The notes under the pieces were generated by a model that worked only from the letters and a program-made list of their open reading frames with translations, was not told the origin of the DNA and ran no database searches. A DNA stretch of 64,000 nucleotides from Diphasiastrum complanatum (taxonomy: Eukaryota > Streptophyta > Lycopodiopsida > Lycopodiales > Lycopodiaceae): assembly GCA_029204225.1 (NCBI GenBank), contig CM055094.1:66052536-66116535 (forward strand), in the 5' to 3' direction. Below are positions 45,610 through 57,768 of this stretch, in pieces. The translations under genes were made by a program, and so were the position numbers. Within the stretch, counting starts at the first letter, position 1, and each line of letters opens with the position of its first letter.

Positions 45610-47392
45610 TTTTGCAGTGACGTCACCCTCATATAGAAATTTGATGGGGGCAAGTTCATCATGTGGAAGTTTAAGCATAGAATGAATCTATTGGCCAAGG
45701 ACCTGTGGGGTGTAGTCACTGATATTGAGGTTAAGCCAGAAGCTGATCAGCTAACAATTGCCAGATGGCAAGGCACTTCTCACCATTGCTTTGAGCCTGA
45801 AAGATTCACATTAGCACAGTAGGAAGTTCGAAGGAAGCATGGGACATCTTGATAGGGCCATATGAGGTCAAGGATGTTAGCTCAAAGCTATTGCTGAGAA
45901 GGAAGTTCTTTGCTTTCAAGATGGATGAGTCCGAGCCCATGACTATCAACGTAAACAACTTCAAGTCACTTTTGGAGCAAATGGTGTCGATTGGCTCTCC
46001 CATGGATGATTTAGATGCCATTATGGCTTTGCTCTTGAGCCTACCGGAAAGCTTTGAAAACTGGACTATGATAGTAGAGAGTCATATCCATGTTGCTTCA
46101 AGAGGAAATTAGGAGATCTTCCTCTAGTTCTGATAGAGCTGTTGCACTATTTACAAGGAAGGGTAAAGAGAAGAACAACAAAGTCAAACAGTGCTTTTAA
46201 CCTCTATCAACCCTCAAGTGAAATTAGATCAAAGGGTCCAGCAATCTAGTGAAGACTTCTTCTTTTAAATCTAATATTGTTTGCTATTATTGCAAGAAGA
46301 AAGGGCATGTGATCAAGGATTGAGGGAAGTTACAAGCAGAGAAGAAGAGTCAACAACAAGCCAATGCATCAAAAGCTGATTCCAAGGAGTCGGAGAATCT
46401 AGAGAACACTTTCATGGTAAGACCGAAGACACTCAAGATCTTGGATCTTGGTACCTCGATTCTGTGGCAACACAACACATGAACAGTCATAAGAATTGGT
46501 TTGTGGAATACACTCAGAGTATTTCAAATAAATTTGTACAACTTGGAGATAGTAGTCTCATCAAATTGCTGGTGAAGGAGCAATTCAATCACTGCTCAAG
46601 GATGGAGTCATGAAGCTGATGCCTAGTGTGTTGCATGTTTTTAATTTGACAAAAGACTTTTGTCAATTAGTAGGATTGCTGATCTGGGACACAGAATTGT
46701 CTTGGATTCAAATCGATGTGTGACTTCTGACAAGGATGATCAGATATTGGCTTTGGGAATGAGGCAAGGATTTATACAAGCTACGTCATTGCAATACTCC
46801 CAAGCAGGAGAATGCTCTTGCAGTCACTAGTCAGGTTGATAAGAATGTTGATCAGAAACTAGGATGTCTTAATTTTCAGACCACGAGACTATGTTCGACT
46901 TCAAAGACATTTGTGAGTAGAGATGTGGTTTTCATTGAAGATCAATTTCATGATTTCAAGACAAAAGGCAAAGTACCTAATTCAACTCTTTCAGTTACTA
47001 TTTCTGATCTTGTTAAGGAAGGAGTAGCTCCAGATATCCAGCAGATGAGCACTAGGCTCTTAAAAGAAGATCACTTGATCGTGAAGATGAGAGGATTCAA
47101 TAGAAATTTGTGAGGAGGTCTTCGAGATTGTCTCAACCATTAGAAGGCTTATCAATGAGATAGCCTCTTGCTGAAGAACTTACATCTATAAGTGAAGGTA
47201 CAATGCATCTAGATGCAAATAAGTGAAAGCAGGCAATGGACAAAGAGTACAACTCCTTAATAAAGAATTAGACTTGTGGTCAATTGTCAAGCTGCCAGAG
47301 GATAGAAATATTAAATCATGCAAACGGATATTTAAAGTCAAAGCAGATGGTACAATTGACGGGTGGAAAGCAAGACGACAATGCAATGATTA
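45610..47392 (+). pseudogene. copia D gag-protease-RT start
   Basis: Gag: FIMWKFKHRMNLLAKDLWGV near 45655-45715, open run 45849-46112 with SKLLLRRKFFAFKMDE, NNFKSLLEQMVSIGSP and LLLSLPESFENWTMIVESH. Knuckle CYYCKKKGHVIKD near 46280-46320, with its last Cys codon now TGA. Protease WYLDSVATQHMNSHKNW near 46450. Integrase core is missing or decayed. Integrase tail SRDVVFIEDQFHDFK at 46914, and RT start (MDKEYNSLIKN, a TAG at the next codon) to 47392, where the sequence jumps into the 3' LTR. Confidence 0.8.
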
Positions 47393-47456
47393 AAAATAAT
47401 AGGGCTTGCAACGAGTTTTAGAAGCTATAAATTTTGGTTCTTCTATGCTGCCCTAT
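47393..47456 (+). repeat. copia D 3' LTR, left piece
   Basis: Matches 43593-43647 (GAGTTTTAGAAGC, TTCTATGCTGCC). The 5' ~110 bp of the LTR was lost with the RT end. The other LTR piece is at 57769-58012. Confidence 0.78.
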
Positions 47457-47720
47457 GGAAATTTGCGAGACACTAATCATCTTTCACAAAACTTGAACAT
47501 GCTCGATTTTGCACAAATGTTTGTCTCAACCTTGAGCACACCAAAGATGTGTCTATTCAAGTTGCATTATTCTTCCGTAGTTGCAAAAAATCTGCCACCT
47601 TAAGGAACCATATCATGTAGTTATAATTGCGAAAGGTGAGCTCAATTGAAACTCATTCATATGGTTCAAGGAGCTGCACATGATGACAAAGTGCTAACTG
47701 ATATTGTCAACAAATAATAC
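47449..47720 (+). pseudogene. broken RSPH10B exon-like segment within the copia D LTR
   Basis: Three frames in succession encode residues resembling the RSPH10B region after exon 7: LWKFAR, then DTNHLSQNLNMLDFAQMF, then HTKDVSIQVALFFRSCKK and TLRNHIM, after which stops occur before a donor-like AAAG|GTGAGC at 47633-47636. Known RSPH10B proteins have an FWRFLKDC-type segment, a helical L-x-x-D-M segment and an LLRTFL-type segment here. The need for two frameshifts and the lack of an acceptor mean this copy cannot be used as it stands. The match is by eye and weak in places. Confidence 0.42.
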
Positions 47721-47748
47721 CATTGGAAGTTATTTTGTCCACTTCACT

Positions 47749-48153
47749 AGTTATGAACAAGACCACAATGATGCTATGGTTGATCTATGAAAGCAGGACA
47801 TAAGCAGGAATCAGTCTAGAAAGCAAGAAAGAGAGTTGAAAGAGACTAAAGAGGAGAGAGATAAACATCATAGCTGAATAAAAAATGACACAGATTCCCT
47901 ACTTATAGCCTAAAGGAAGCCCTAAAAAGGAAGCTTCTAGTGGCAAGGGCTCAACTGGGAGGGATAATAGTGCGCCCTCCAAGAAGGCCCCCACTCTCAA
48001 GTAATATGTCCAAATGTCCAAATAATAAGGCCCAAGGCCAACCATAAAGTCTAAGTGTCAATAATGAATAAAAAAGGGCCCAAGGCTTGCTTATGCATAA
48101 AGTAAAGTAAATGTAAATGGACGTGGCGAATGTAATGAGCCGAGTCCACAACT
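47749..48153 (-). repeat. gypsy M 3' LTR
   Basis: Minus strand AGTTGTGGACTCGG...TTCATAACT, same family as the gypsy N LTRs. Followed inside by a purine-rich GTGTCGAGGAG tract. Confidence 0.88.
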
Positions 48154-51011
48154 CTCCTCGACACAAAAAAAAGACCCAACTGCCGAAAAGAAATTGGATC
48201 AAACAGGAGCAGCCCTGGTGCATCAACAACTAGAGCAGCATCTGATGTAGAGGAATCAGCAAGTGCAGCAAGAGCACGACCTGATCCGCAAGTGATGGCA
48301 TATGATAAAAGACATCAATAGGCTCCCATGTGGCCTCTTCAATAGGACGACCATCCCACTGGATCAGAAACTGAATCTGCCGGCAGCGTCAACTATGGTG
48401 AAGGCGAACCTGGTGAATGGCAGCTGGTAAGAAGGGGAACAACTCAGGATCAACATCATGGCGACGAAGGGAACATCTCGGCCGCGTCATCAGAAACCAA
48501 GCAATATGGAACAACCAAGGATGCCAAGGAACCAGAAGAAGGTCAAGCAGCAACCAGGAGTGCCAAGTTATCCGTAATGCCCAAGCTAGTAAAGGATTAG
48601 CCCAAAAGATAGGGACATCATACCAAGGTATCCAAAAAGCCCGAGAAGGTAGAACTGCATCAACAACGGGAAGCCACTAAGAAAACTGGAAAAGGGATGG
48701 ACACTCATCACGAATAGCCGCATCATACACGTAACCATCAACCATATGTGCAAGGTGCCCCAAGAAAAGATAGCAGCATCGGAAGACCAACACCAAGGAG
48801 TAGGAACATAAGCAGGATGACAGGCATGTTGTAACAGCATGGAAAAGCAAGCGATATGCTAGGAAACATGGAGCATAAAGAGATCATCCTGACAAAGGAT
48901 AGCTAAAATGGAGAAATATGCACCAGCATGGTCAAAAGCCCAAGGTATTCATAAGGCTCATGAATGAGAAGTAGCAATGGCACACGGTACCCTCAAGGCC
49001 CATATCACGAGAAGAGCAACATGCCAAAAGCTTCAGAAGGTCCAAGGAATCAATGCATCATCCAAAAATACATGATGCATGAAAACAGTCGCAACAAATC
49101 TAGAAATAGTAGAGGCCCCAACTGAAAACTGTAGCCGAAAACCTCATCCAGAAAGACCTCATATGGACATACCAATCCATCATAGGAGTGACCATCTGGC
49201 AAATATCCTCAGATGGAAAATGTGTAACGGTAAGGGCAACCACCAAACCAAGAGGGCTATCTGAGGTATGCGCAAAAGCAATATACGCGCAAGGCACGCA
49301 ACAACAACCTGTAAATCCAGAGCAGCATCAACCTGAGGAAGAGGACCCATGGATGGTGAAAGTGAAGCAGCAACTGATGTACTCTGAATGGAAAGAAGAG
49401 CTGCATCGTGAGCCTTTGGCAGGCTCCGCATAAACTGCTTCCCGGTAACCAACTGATAGTCACCCTGGGAATCAATACCAATATGTGAATGATGCTGACC
49501 CGCATGAGTAAAGGAAAGTGTCTGCTGAGAGAGATCCACAACAACAGTACCCTAGCAGAACCCTTTAAGAGAAAAATTGCATCAGGAATCTTATTAGGAC
49601 CTGGACAAGTTGGCTGAGAAGTATCAAAGTAATACTGAGACATGTGAGCCATTTGTCGAACATATGTTCAGATGGTATATCACTATTAAAAACAAAAAGA
49701 TAATCTAAAGGGGATAGAGACCGAAAATCAAAATTCATGATAAAAAATAAAATTAAAAGTAACGGAAAAGAATATGTAACCCAACGATCCAAATAATTTG
49801 GGCGGTTTTTATTTTTATATTTTATAATGGAGCGTAGAAAACGAAGAAAAAGTGAAAAATGAAATCGACGATGAAAATGAATTATGGAATTGAAACGCAA
49901 ATGGAACGGAAACTAATAACAAATAACGAAAGACAAAATGAAAAATGTGAGGGACAACACAAACTACAAAATGGAATGGAAATACAATAGCCACAGGCAG
50001 AAAGTTAAGCCAGGCAAGACGCTAATCAAGTGGACGAACTGAAGGAGAGGACATAAGTCGTTACAACAGGTACGCCAATGAAAAGACGTAACAAATAGTG
50101 TAGGTAGTACCTCGCAACTGCAAACGAGAGCGTGCTAAAAACGGTACAAAAATGAAGAGATACCGGGCAACCACCAAATAGAGAAAAAAATGTTTTTGGG
50201 CCGCTTTGTAGCTGGAAATTATGCGAAATGAACTGCATATAGGCTGTAGAAAGCTGCTGGAAAGGTGCACGGGCAGCCACCGATCAAATCTGTCAAGGAA
50301 CTTTGTTGGAGCTGGAAATTTTGCCAAGTATTGGGGCCAAATGGGGCGCTGGACAGCCACCAAGTAATGCTGCAAGAGATGTTGGAAAAAATGCGTCGAA
50401 AAGGTTGAAAAACAGCAAATATGAAGGCTGTAAAAATGCGCTGGACAGCAAATGTAAAGGCTGGAAAAACAGCAAGTATGAGGTTGGTGATGAGCCTGCA
50501 ATCAAATGTGGATTTGGGGTAGCAAACGGAGGCGGAGCGAAGTAAAAGTTGGAGGGGGATGGGCACTGGACAACTTGCAAACAAGGTGTGAAAAATGGCT
50601 GCAAACAGAGACAAGAACGGACAAAAGGGACAAGTATGAAGGGGCTGGACAGTCTGCAAACAAAAGTGAAGAGAGGGCTGAAAATGAAAGGAGAACTGGA
50701 CGAAAGAGATGAGGGATTTGGGCGCTGGAGAGCCTGCAAACAAGCTGGAAATGGGTGATGGAGGGTTGGAACTTGGGCACCGGAAATAATCTGCCCAAAT
50801 TTTTTTTTTGGCCGCCAAATTTAGCGGAAGTACTTCCACTAACTATCTGCTAAAGCTCCGCCAAGGAAAATGCTCTGATGGGAGCTGGTCCTCCTCCAAA
50901 CTGTGCTGAATGTTGCTGAAGCAAAGAGATGAAAGCCCTTGACAAAGAGAGCAGCAAGGAAATGAGCGCCCAATCAAAAAATCGGATCTGAAATTCAGCA
51001 ATCAGGAAAGT
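48154..51011 (-). pseudogene. gypsy M internal region, heavily deleted
   Basis: Minus strand. The chromodomain region near 48370-48240 (FLIQWDGRPIEEATWEPIDV) and the protease tail near 49535-49400 (DLSQQTLSF, GIDSQGDYQLVTGKQF) match gypsy N pol. RT, RNase H and the integrase core are not found. 50050-51011 is a Cys/Ser/Pro-rich low-complexity leader like that at 51486-52100. Open stretches there in several frames are compositional, not genes. Confidence 0.75.
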
Positions 51012-51023
51012 GCTCTGATACCA
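51012..51023 (-). other. gypsy M primer binding site
   Basis: TGGTATCAGAGC on the minus strand next to the LTR end. Confidence 0.88.
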
Positions 51024-51082
51024 AGTTACGAACAAGACCACAATTATGCTATGGTTGATCTATGAAAGAAGGACATAAGCAG
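51024..51082 (-). repeat. gypsy M 5' LTR, first piece
   Basis: The LTR end (minus strand GTTCGTAACT at 51024) runs until AGCAG (51078-51082), where gypsy N begins. Confidence 0.85.
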
Positions 51083-51473
51083 AGTTATGGACTCGGCTCA
51101 TTACATTCGCCGCGTCCATTTACATTTACAGTTACTTTACTTTATGCATAAGCAGGACATTCAGACTATATGGTTGGCCTTTGGCCTTATTATTCATTAT
51201 TAGGCCATTTGGACATATTATTGGAGAGTGGGGGCCTTCTTGGAGGGCGCACTATTATCCCTCCCAGTTGGGCCCTAGCCACGGGAAGCTTCCTTTTAGG
51301 GCTTCCTCTTGGCTATAAGTAGGGAAACTGTGTCATTTGTCATTCAGCTGATGATATTGATCTCTCTCTTTAGCCTCCTTAATCTCTCTCTTTCCTGCTT
51401 TCTAGGGTTAAGTCTTGCTTATGTGATGCTTTCATAGCTTAATTCTAGATCAGCTGTGGCTCTATTCGTAACT
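51083..51473 (+). repeat. gypsy N 5' LTR (391 bp)
   Basis: Followed directly by TGGTATTAGAGC (51474-51485), a primer binding site with one change from the family's TGGTATCAGAGC. A pyrimidine-rich leader runs 51486-52160. Confidence 0.92.
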
Positions 51474-52160
51474 TGGTATTAGAGCACTTTTCTGAGCACA
51501 ATCTGGAATTTTTTCTTTGCTGCCTTGCCTTGCTCCTCCATCGCTGTTCCTACAGCTCCATTACCATTTTGATAGCCCCGTTCCATCGCTGCTCCTTCCA
51601 CTCCTTCCTGCCCAGCGTTCCCCCTGTTTTGTCCCCTCTTTTCTTTGCTGCCCAGCGCTCCTCCTCTTTCTTTCCATCGTTGTCCCTGCCTTCTGACCTA
51701 TCACTTTCGTCTGATATTTTTCCAGTTTGCAGCCATCTTCCACAGTTAGTTCCCTGATTGTCCAGCGCCCATCCTCATCCAAAAACTACCCAATTCCGAC
51801 ATCATTTGCTATTCCAAACATCTAAAATTCTTCAACCTATAAATCGCTGCCTCAGCACTCCCAACTTGTCACTTTTGCCTTTTTTTTTTTTTTTTTCTCC
51901 AATTCCAGCCATCTTTTACAGCTTATCAAAAGGCTGTCGCGCGCTCATTCTCCACCACATTTTCAGGAATTCTGACTCCGTTTACTCTTTCAAATTCACA
52001 TTGTATCCTTGGCTGTCCAGCGCATTTTTACAGCTTCTCCATTGTTCTTTGCTGTCTGTTTTTTTTTTCAGTTGTGATAATATTGGTTGTAATAGGCTAA
52101 TTTGGGGTGACGACAAGAGTCCGCTCCGTCAAGTTTTCGTCTATTCCTTCCACTATCATT

Positions 52161-53035
52161 ATGGCACATTCACCTACCCCGAGTGAGACTACTCAGGAAA
52201 CCTTATCCGATCAGTTTCGTTGCATGGATGAGACCCTTTCTGGCCTCGTTCTTCGCTTCGATTCAGTTATGACCGGCTTTGCTACTATGCAGTCACAGAT
52301 TGATTCTTTACAGCCTCATGGTCCTGGTAAAGCTCTTGTTTTTCCTACATTTGGGACTCCCCCTCCATTTGGATTTCCATCTTCTTCTGCTAGTCAGCCT
52401 GGTGGTGGACCGTTCATTCCATCTAACCCACCTCCTGGTTTCTTTCCTCGTCCCCCCCTTTCTGAGCCACACTTTGCTCGAGACTTTCGTGATAGGGTAC
52501 AACTTGCTACCTATTCCGGTTCCTCCGACGGGAACTTATTAGAGATTTGGTTTGCTAAGCTTGACACATATTTTCAGATTTACTCCAAGACTGATCCTCA
52601 GAAGATCCAGTTGGCTGCTTTACATTTAGATGGACGTGCCGCCACGTGGTGGCGAGTTTATAGAATCGATCCTGATCGGGAAGGGCTCCATGTATGGCAT
52701 ACTTTTCGCCGTGACCTCCGCCATGCTATGATTGATCCTCAGTGGCTTGACCGCCAACGTGATACATTTTGTAGTCTCACTCAGACCAGTGATCTTGCTT
52801 CTTATACAGATCAGTTTATGGAGCTTTCTTATCTTTTCACAGATCTACAGCCCACTGAGCTTATTTCTCGTTACATTGCTGGGCTTCGTGGTGCTTTACG
52901 TTATGATGTTTCTTCCTTCCGTCCTACCACACTTGTTGAGGCGATGTCTCTTGCCAGTACTTTACAGCATAAGTACTCTGACACCCTTCCTTCCCGCTTC
53001 TCCCGACCCCGTCCTTCTGCTTCATCTTTTCACCC
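52161..53035 (+). pseudogene. gypsy N gag
   Basis: Met at 52161 (MAHSPTPSETTQETLSDQF) is chosen because the upstream codons are leader-like. A coiled segment (LVLRFDSVMTGFATMQSQID) and a Pro/Gly-rich linker precede the gag domain: DGNLLEIWFAKLDTYFQIY, LAALHLDGRAATWWRVY, FCSLTQTSDLASYTDQFMEL and LISRYIAGLRGALRYDV. The frame is lost near 53035 in a C-rich stretch; the knuckle that should follow is in another frame. Gag assembles the particle. Confidence 0.88.
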
Positions 53036-55149
53036 CTACACCGGCCCCTTCTGTTCTAGCTCTCTCCATTGCCCCTTCGCCTCCTCGTCCTCCGACTCCT
53101 CGACCTGCTTTTGTCCGACGTTACACGTCTGCAGAGTTCGCTGATCTTCAACAAAAGCGTCTTTGCTTTTGTTGTAAGAGTCCTGACCATCTTGCCCGTG
53201 ATTGCCGCCAGCCTCTCCCTACTACTACTGCTGTTTTTTACCATGAGGGCACTACTCCAGATGATTCCGATATCTACATTCATATTTTTGATGAGCCTGA
53301 CTTATCCTCTGAGCCTTCCCCTGATTTACTTCCTGCTACTTGCCATGCTCAGCTTGCCTATGCTACTTGGACAAGGCGTCCTGGTCCTTGCTCCATTCGG
53401 TTACGTGTGCGTATTACAGGTCGAGAGTATATTGCTTTAGTTGATACTGGTAGCACCCATTCTTTTATTAGCAGTTATATCACTAGTCGGATCCGTGCTT
53501 CACCTGTTCCTGCTTCCCAGCCTCTCACAGTTGAGGTTGCCAGTTCTCATTCTTTTCCTAGTTCTCAGATGTTTCAGCGTTTACCATACCGCATAGGAGA
53601 TTTTTCTGGACAGGCAGATCTTTACATTATCCCTATGGAGCGTTATGATCTTATCCTTGGTGCTGATTGGTTTGCATCTCTTGGAGCCGTTACACTGGAC
53701 TTGACACAGCAGACATTGACATTTGTACATGATGCAGTTACACACTCACTTGTGGGCATTGATTCTCAGGGAGACTTCCAGTTGATTACTGGGAAGCAGT
53801 TTATTTGCAGCCTGCTGAAGGCTCATTGTGCTGCCCTATTATGTGTTCAGCGGGCAGTACCAGTTCCTCCAGTTTCTACACCAGCAGCTGTTCCTCAGGT
53901 GATTTCTGACTTATTACATCAGTATGCTTTTGTCTTTTCAGAACCTACGACGCTACCACCATTACGTGACGTGAACCACCATATTGATTTGCGTCCTGGT
54001 TCTGCTCCTCCCTCCCGTCCCCCTTATCGTATGTCTCGATCTGAGCGTGATGAGCTTGAGCTCCATATTACTGCCTTGTTAGATCAGGGTCTCATTGTTC
54101 CTAGTCACAGCCCTTTTGGTGCTCCTGTTCTCCTTATTAATAAGAAAGATGGTACCAAACGCCTTTGTATTGAAAACCGTGCTTTAAATAAGTTGACTAT
54201 TCGTAATCAGTACCCTATTCCACACATGGATGACCTCTTTGACCAGCTCGGTACCTCTAAAATCTTTTCCAAGATAGACCTTCGTTCTGGATATTACCAA
54301 ATCAGGATGCACCCTTCTGACGAACATAAGACTACTTTCCGTACTCATCTTGGTTTATATGAATTTCGTGTGCTTCCTTTTGGTGTTACTAATGGCCCTC
54401 CTACGTTCCAGAATGTGATGAATAATGTCTTACGTCCGCTTCTTGGTCATTGTGTCTTGGTTTATTTTGATGATATTCTTATTTTTAGTGAGTCTCTTAC
54501 TGAGCATGTTGCCCATCTTTCCTCGGTCTTTCAGTTACTTGTACACCACCAGTTATTTGCTAAGTTGTCTAAATGTTCTTTTGCTGTTTCTGAGATCAAG
54601 TTTCTTGGTTTTCTTATTTGTAATGGTCACATTCGTCTGGACCCTCATAAGGTTCAGGCCCTCCAGGATTGGCCTATACCTACTGATATTCATCATGTTC
54701 GTATGTTTCTTGGGTTAGCCACTCACCTTCGTCGTCGAGTTCCTCATTTTGCCACTATCGCAGCTCCTCTTCATGCACTTTTGAAAAAGTCTAGTACTTT
54801 TCTGTGGACTCCTGATTGTCAGACAGCGTTTGATACTCTTCGTCGTGTTGTTGTTGATGCTGCCGTTATGTGTTTACCACAGTTTGATCAGAAGTTTCTT
54901 GTTGAGACTGATGCTAGTAATGTTGGTTTGGGTGCTTTACTTCGCCAGTCACAATGTATTATTGCTTATGAGTCGCGTCGTCTTCGCTCTTATGAGCAAC
55001 GTTATTCTGTGCATGAGAAAGAGCTTCTTGCTATTATCTATGCTCTTAAGAAGTGGCGTCATTATCTGTATCGAGTCCCATTTGACATTATTACTGATCA
55101 CCAGTCTTTACGTTATCTGTTTTCTCAACGTGACCTTAGTGATCGTTAA
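53036..55149 (+). pseudogene. gypsy N protease, RT and RNase H
   Basis: Frame of the 52732-55149 open stretch. Zinc knuckle CFCCKSPDHLARDC near 53165-53206; protease ALVDTGSTHSFIS near 53435; RT SPFGAPVLLINKKDGTKRL, KIDLRSGYYQIRMHPSDE, LPFGVTNGPPTFQNVMNN and catalytic VYFDDILIFS near 54460-54490. The common CVDYRALN reads CIENRALN. RNase H starts FLVETDASNVGLGALL, with IIYALKKWRHYLY and ITDHQSLRYL. A TAA at 55147-55149 stops it just before FRWLQFLQ. Distinct from the 495-bp-LTR gypsy of intron 4. Confidence 0.9.
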
Positions 55150-56772
55150 TTTCGTTGGTTGCAGTTTTTACAGTCTTTTAATTTCTCCATATTGTATCGT
55201 CCTGGTCGTGCTAACACTGCTGCTGATGCATTATCTCGTCTTCCAGCTTTATTAAATACACTCGTTTCTACTATTCCTCCATGGTTTGATGCTCTACCTA
55301 CAACATACCTTACATGTTCTGATTTTCGTGATGTTTATAGTTCTGCCCCTCCTGTTTCGTCCAGTCCTCATCAGGTTTACTCCATTATTGACAATCGTCT
55401 TTATCATTATGATTCTCTTTGTATCCCTAGTTCTTTGGGTATCCGTTCCCAGTTGTTGTCGGATGCTCATTCCTCTCCTATTGGGGGTCACTTTGGTTTT
55501 CAAAAGTTTTGTGCTTGTCTCAAAGACCATTTCTATTGGCCCTCTCTTCGATCTGAGCTTGCTGTAATTATTCGTACCTGCCCTTTCTGTCTTTGTAATA
55601 AGTACTCCCGTTCTAAATCTGCTGGTTTGCTCCAGAGTTGGCCTATTCCTCATCGCCAGTGGACTGATATATCTATGGACTTTATCCTTGGCCTTCCCCA
55701 TACCCAGCGTGGTCACGATTCATGTATGGTGGTAGTTGACAGGTTCTCGAAACATGCACATTTTATCCCAGTTTGCAGTACTATCACAGCAGAGCAGTGT
55801 GCACGTTTGTTCCTATCAGAGATTTTCCGCCTGCATGGATTTCCTCATACTATCCTTTCTGATCGGGATAGTAAGTTTACATCTATATTCTGGACAGAGC
55901 TTATGCATATTTTGGATGTTCAGCTTTTTATGGGTTTTGCTTATCATTCTACTTCTAATGGGCAGTCTGAGGTCCTTAACAGGATCCTTGAGGATTATTT
56001 ACGCCATTTTGTTACTCCTTCAGGGAAGGATTGGGATCAACATTTATGTTTAGTAGAGTATAGCTATAATAGCTCTGTTAGTACCAACACAGGTGTCTCT
56101 CCATTTTTATTATCTCATGGCTATGCACCTCTTTTACTTGGCATTCCTCTTCCTCCTGAGGATACACCTGTTACACTTGCATCTTTTCTATCAGGTGCTT
56201 GAGAGCTTATTACTCGGGCCAGTTCTCATTTACAGCATGTTCAGCAGCGTTATCAGACCTCAGTTGATCGTCACCGCTGCCATGTTGAGTTTCAGCTTGG
56301 AGATATGGTTTATCTACGCTTACGGTTTGCACGTCATCATTTTGTCCAGGGCCATGCTTCTACTGAGAAGCTTGCACCACGTTATTATGGGCCTTATCGC
56401 ATTGTGGAGGTTCTTAGTCCAGTTACATATCGCTTACAGCTTCCTGCTTCCACACGCGCCTGTGATGTATTCCATGTCAGTTTATTACGTGTTGCTATTG
56501 AGGATGACGCTCCTTGTGATGCTGAGTTATTTCCATTTTTACCTGCTGCTATATTACAGGTCCGTCTATACCATAGTCGACGCCGCCGGCAGATTCAGTT
56601 TTTGGTCCAGTGGGATGGTCGTCCTATTGAGGAGGCTACATGGGAGCCTATTGATGTGTTTTATCATACACCATTACTTGCGGATCAGGCTCGTGCTCTT
56701 GCTGCACTTGTTGATTCCTCTACATCAGATGTTCCTCTAGCTGTTGATGCACCAGGGCTTGCTGCTACTTGA
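55150..56772 (+). pseudogene. gypsy N integrase and chromodomain
   Basis: Integrase zinc-binding HHCC (HSSPIGGHFGFQKF to CPFCLCNK) near 55465-55600; core with SMDFILGLP, ILSDRDSKFTSIFW and SNGQSEVLNR supplying the D, D and E. A TGA at 56200-56202 interrupts after SFLSGA. The frame continues with QRYQTSVDRH, and from 56305 is open to the stop at 56770-56772. LAPRYYGPYRIVEVLSPVTY is the GPY/F module, and FLVQWDGRPIEEATWEPIDV the chromodomain-like end, which in this group directs insertion to chromatin. Two stops and one frameshift make the copy inactive. Confidence 0.9.
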
Positions 56773-56818
56773 TCCGGTTATCTTTTTGGCAATTGGGTCT
56801 TTTTTTTGTGTCGGGGAG

Positions 56819-57235
56819 AGTTATGGACTCGGCTCATTACATTCGCCGCGTCCATTTACATTTATAGTTACTTTACTTTATGCATAAGCAGGCCTTGGGC
56901 CCTTTTTTACTCATTAGTGACATTCAGACTATATGGTTGGCCTTTGGCCTTATTATTCATTATTAGGCCATTTGGACATATTACTGGAGAGTGGGGGCCT
57001 TCTTGGAGGGCACACTATTATCCCTCCCCCTGGGCCCTAGCCACTGGAAGCTTCCTTTTAGGGCTTCCTCTTGGCTATAAGTAGGGAAACTGTGTCATTT
57101 GTCATTCAGCTGATGATATTGATCTCTCTCTTTAGCCTCCTTAATCTCTCTCTTTCCTGCTTTCTAGGGTTAAGTCTTGCTTATGTGATGCTTTCATAGC
57201 TTAATTCTAGATCAGCTGTGGCTCTATTCGTAATT
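56819..57235 (+). repeat. gypsy N 3' LTR (417 bp)
   Basis: Preceded by the purine-rich TGTGTCGGGGAG. Ends CGTAATT where the 5' LTR has CGTAACT. Confidence 0.92.
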
Positions 57236-57592
57236 AGCAAGAATTAGTCTAGAAAGCAAGAAAGAGAGCTTAAAGAGACTAAAGAGGGGAGAGATCAATA
57301 TCATAGCTGAATAACAAATGACACAGATTCCCTACTTATAGCCAAGAGGAAGCCCTAAAAGGAAGCTTCCAGTGGCAAGGGCCCAACTGGGAGGGATAAT
57401 AGTGCGCCCTCCAAGAAGGCCCCCACTCTCTAGTAATATGTCCAAATGTCCAAATAATGAATAATAAGGCCCAAGGCCAACCATAAAGTCTAAGTGTCAA
57501 TAATGAATAAAAAAGGGCCCAAGGCTTGCTTATGCATAAAGTAAAGTAAATGTAAATGGACGTGGCGAATGTAATGCGCCGAGTCCATAACT
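57236..57592 (-). repeat. gypsy M 5' LTR, second piece
   Basis: Continues the LTR interrupted at 51082, parallel to 47800-48153. Ends at CCATAACT before TCACT. Confidence 0.9.
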
Positions 57593-57597
57593 TCACT

Positions 57598-57768
57598 TGC
57601 GTAATAAACACATGCTCCAAGCATATCTTACATAAGCTGAATGGTTCCAAACTATTAGACTTTGGTTAAATTGCCTAGCTATTACTTAGTTTAGTTTCCA
57701 ATTTTAAAAATTTCAAAAAATGTTTCGTTGACTTGATCATCACAATCATTTACCACATCATTTTTTTT
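57598..57768 (+). other. right flank of gypsy M insertion site
   Basis: 171 bp of AT-rich sequence ending in poly-T, contiguous before insertion with 47457-47743. Non-coding by eye. Confidence 0.6.

Larger units (their letters stand above)
51083..57235 (+). mobile_element. plus-strand chromovirus-type gypsy N (TSD AGCAG/AGCAA)
   Basis: 6.15 kb, LTRs 51083-51473 and 56819-57235 (AGTTATGGAC...CGTAACT). Target duplication AGCAG (51078-51082) and AGCAA (57236-57240), one mismatch. The 5' LTR lacks about 27 bp present in the 3' LTR. Pol order protease, RT, RNase H, integrase, chromodomain is Ty3/gypsy chromovirus. Confidence 0.92.
47749..57592 (-). mobile_element. minus-strand gypsy M, split by a second gypsy (TSD TCACT)
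   Basis: Target duplication TCACT at 47744-47748 and 57593-57597. 3' LTR 47749-48153, internal 48154-51011, primer site 51012-51023, 5' LTR 51024-51082 plus 57236-57592. The plus-strand gypsy N sits inside the 5' LTR. Confidence 0.9.

Noticed and set aside
48586-48840. Hydrophobic open frame resembling a membrane protein
   Set aside because: Lies inside decayed gypsy M and has no start context or recognisable family.
50219-50839. Overlapping 100-200-codon open frames on both strands
   Set aside because: Several frames are open at once because of biased composition of the gypsy leader; no family motif in any.
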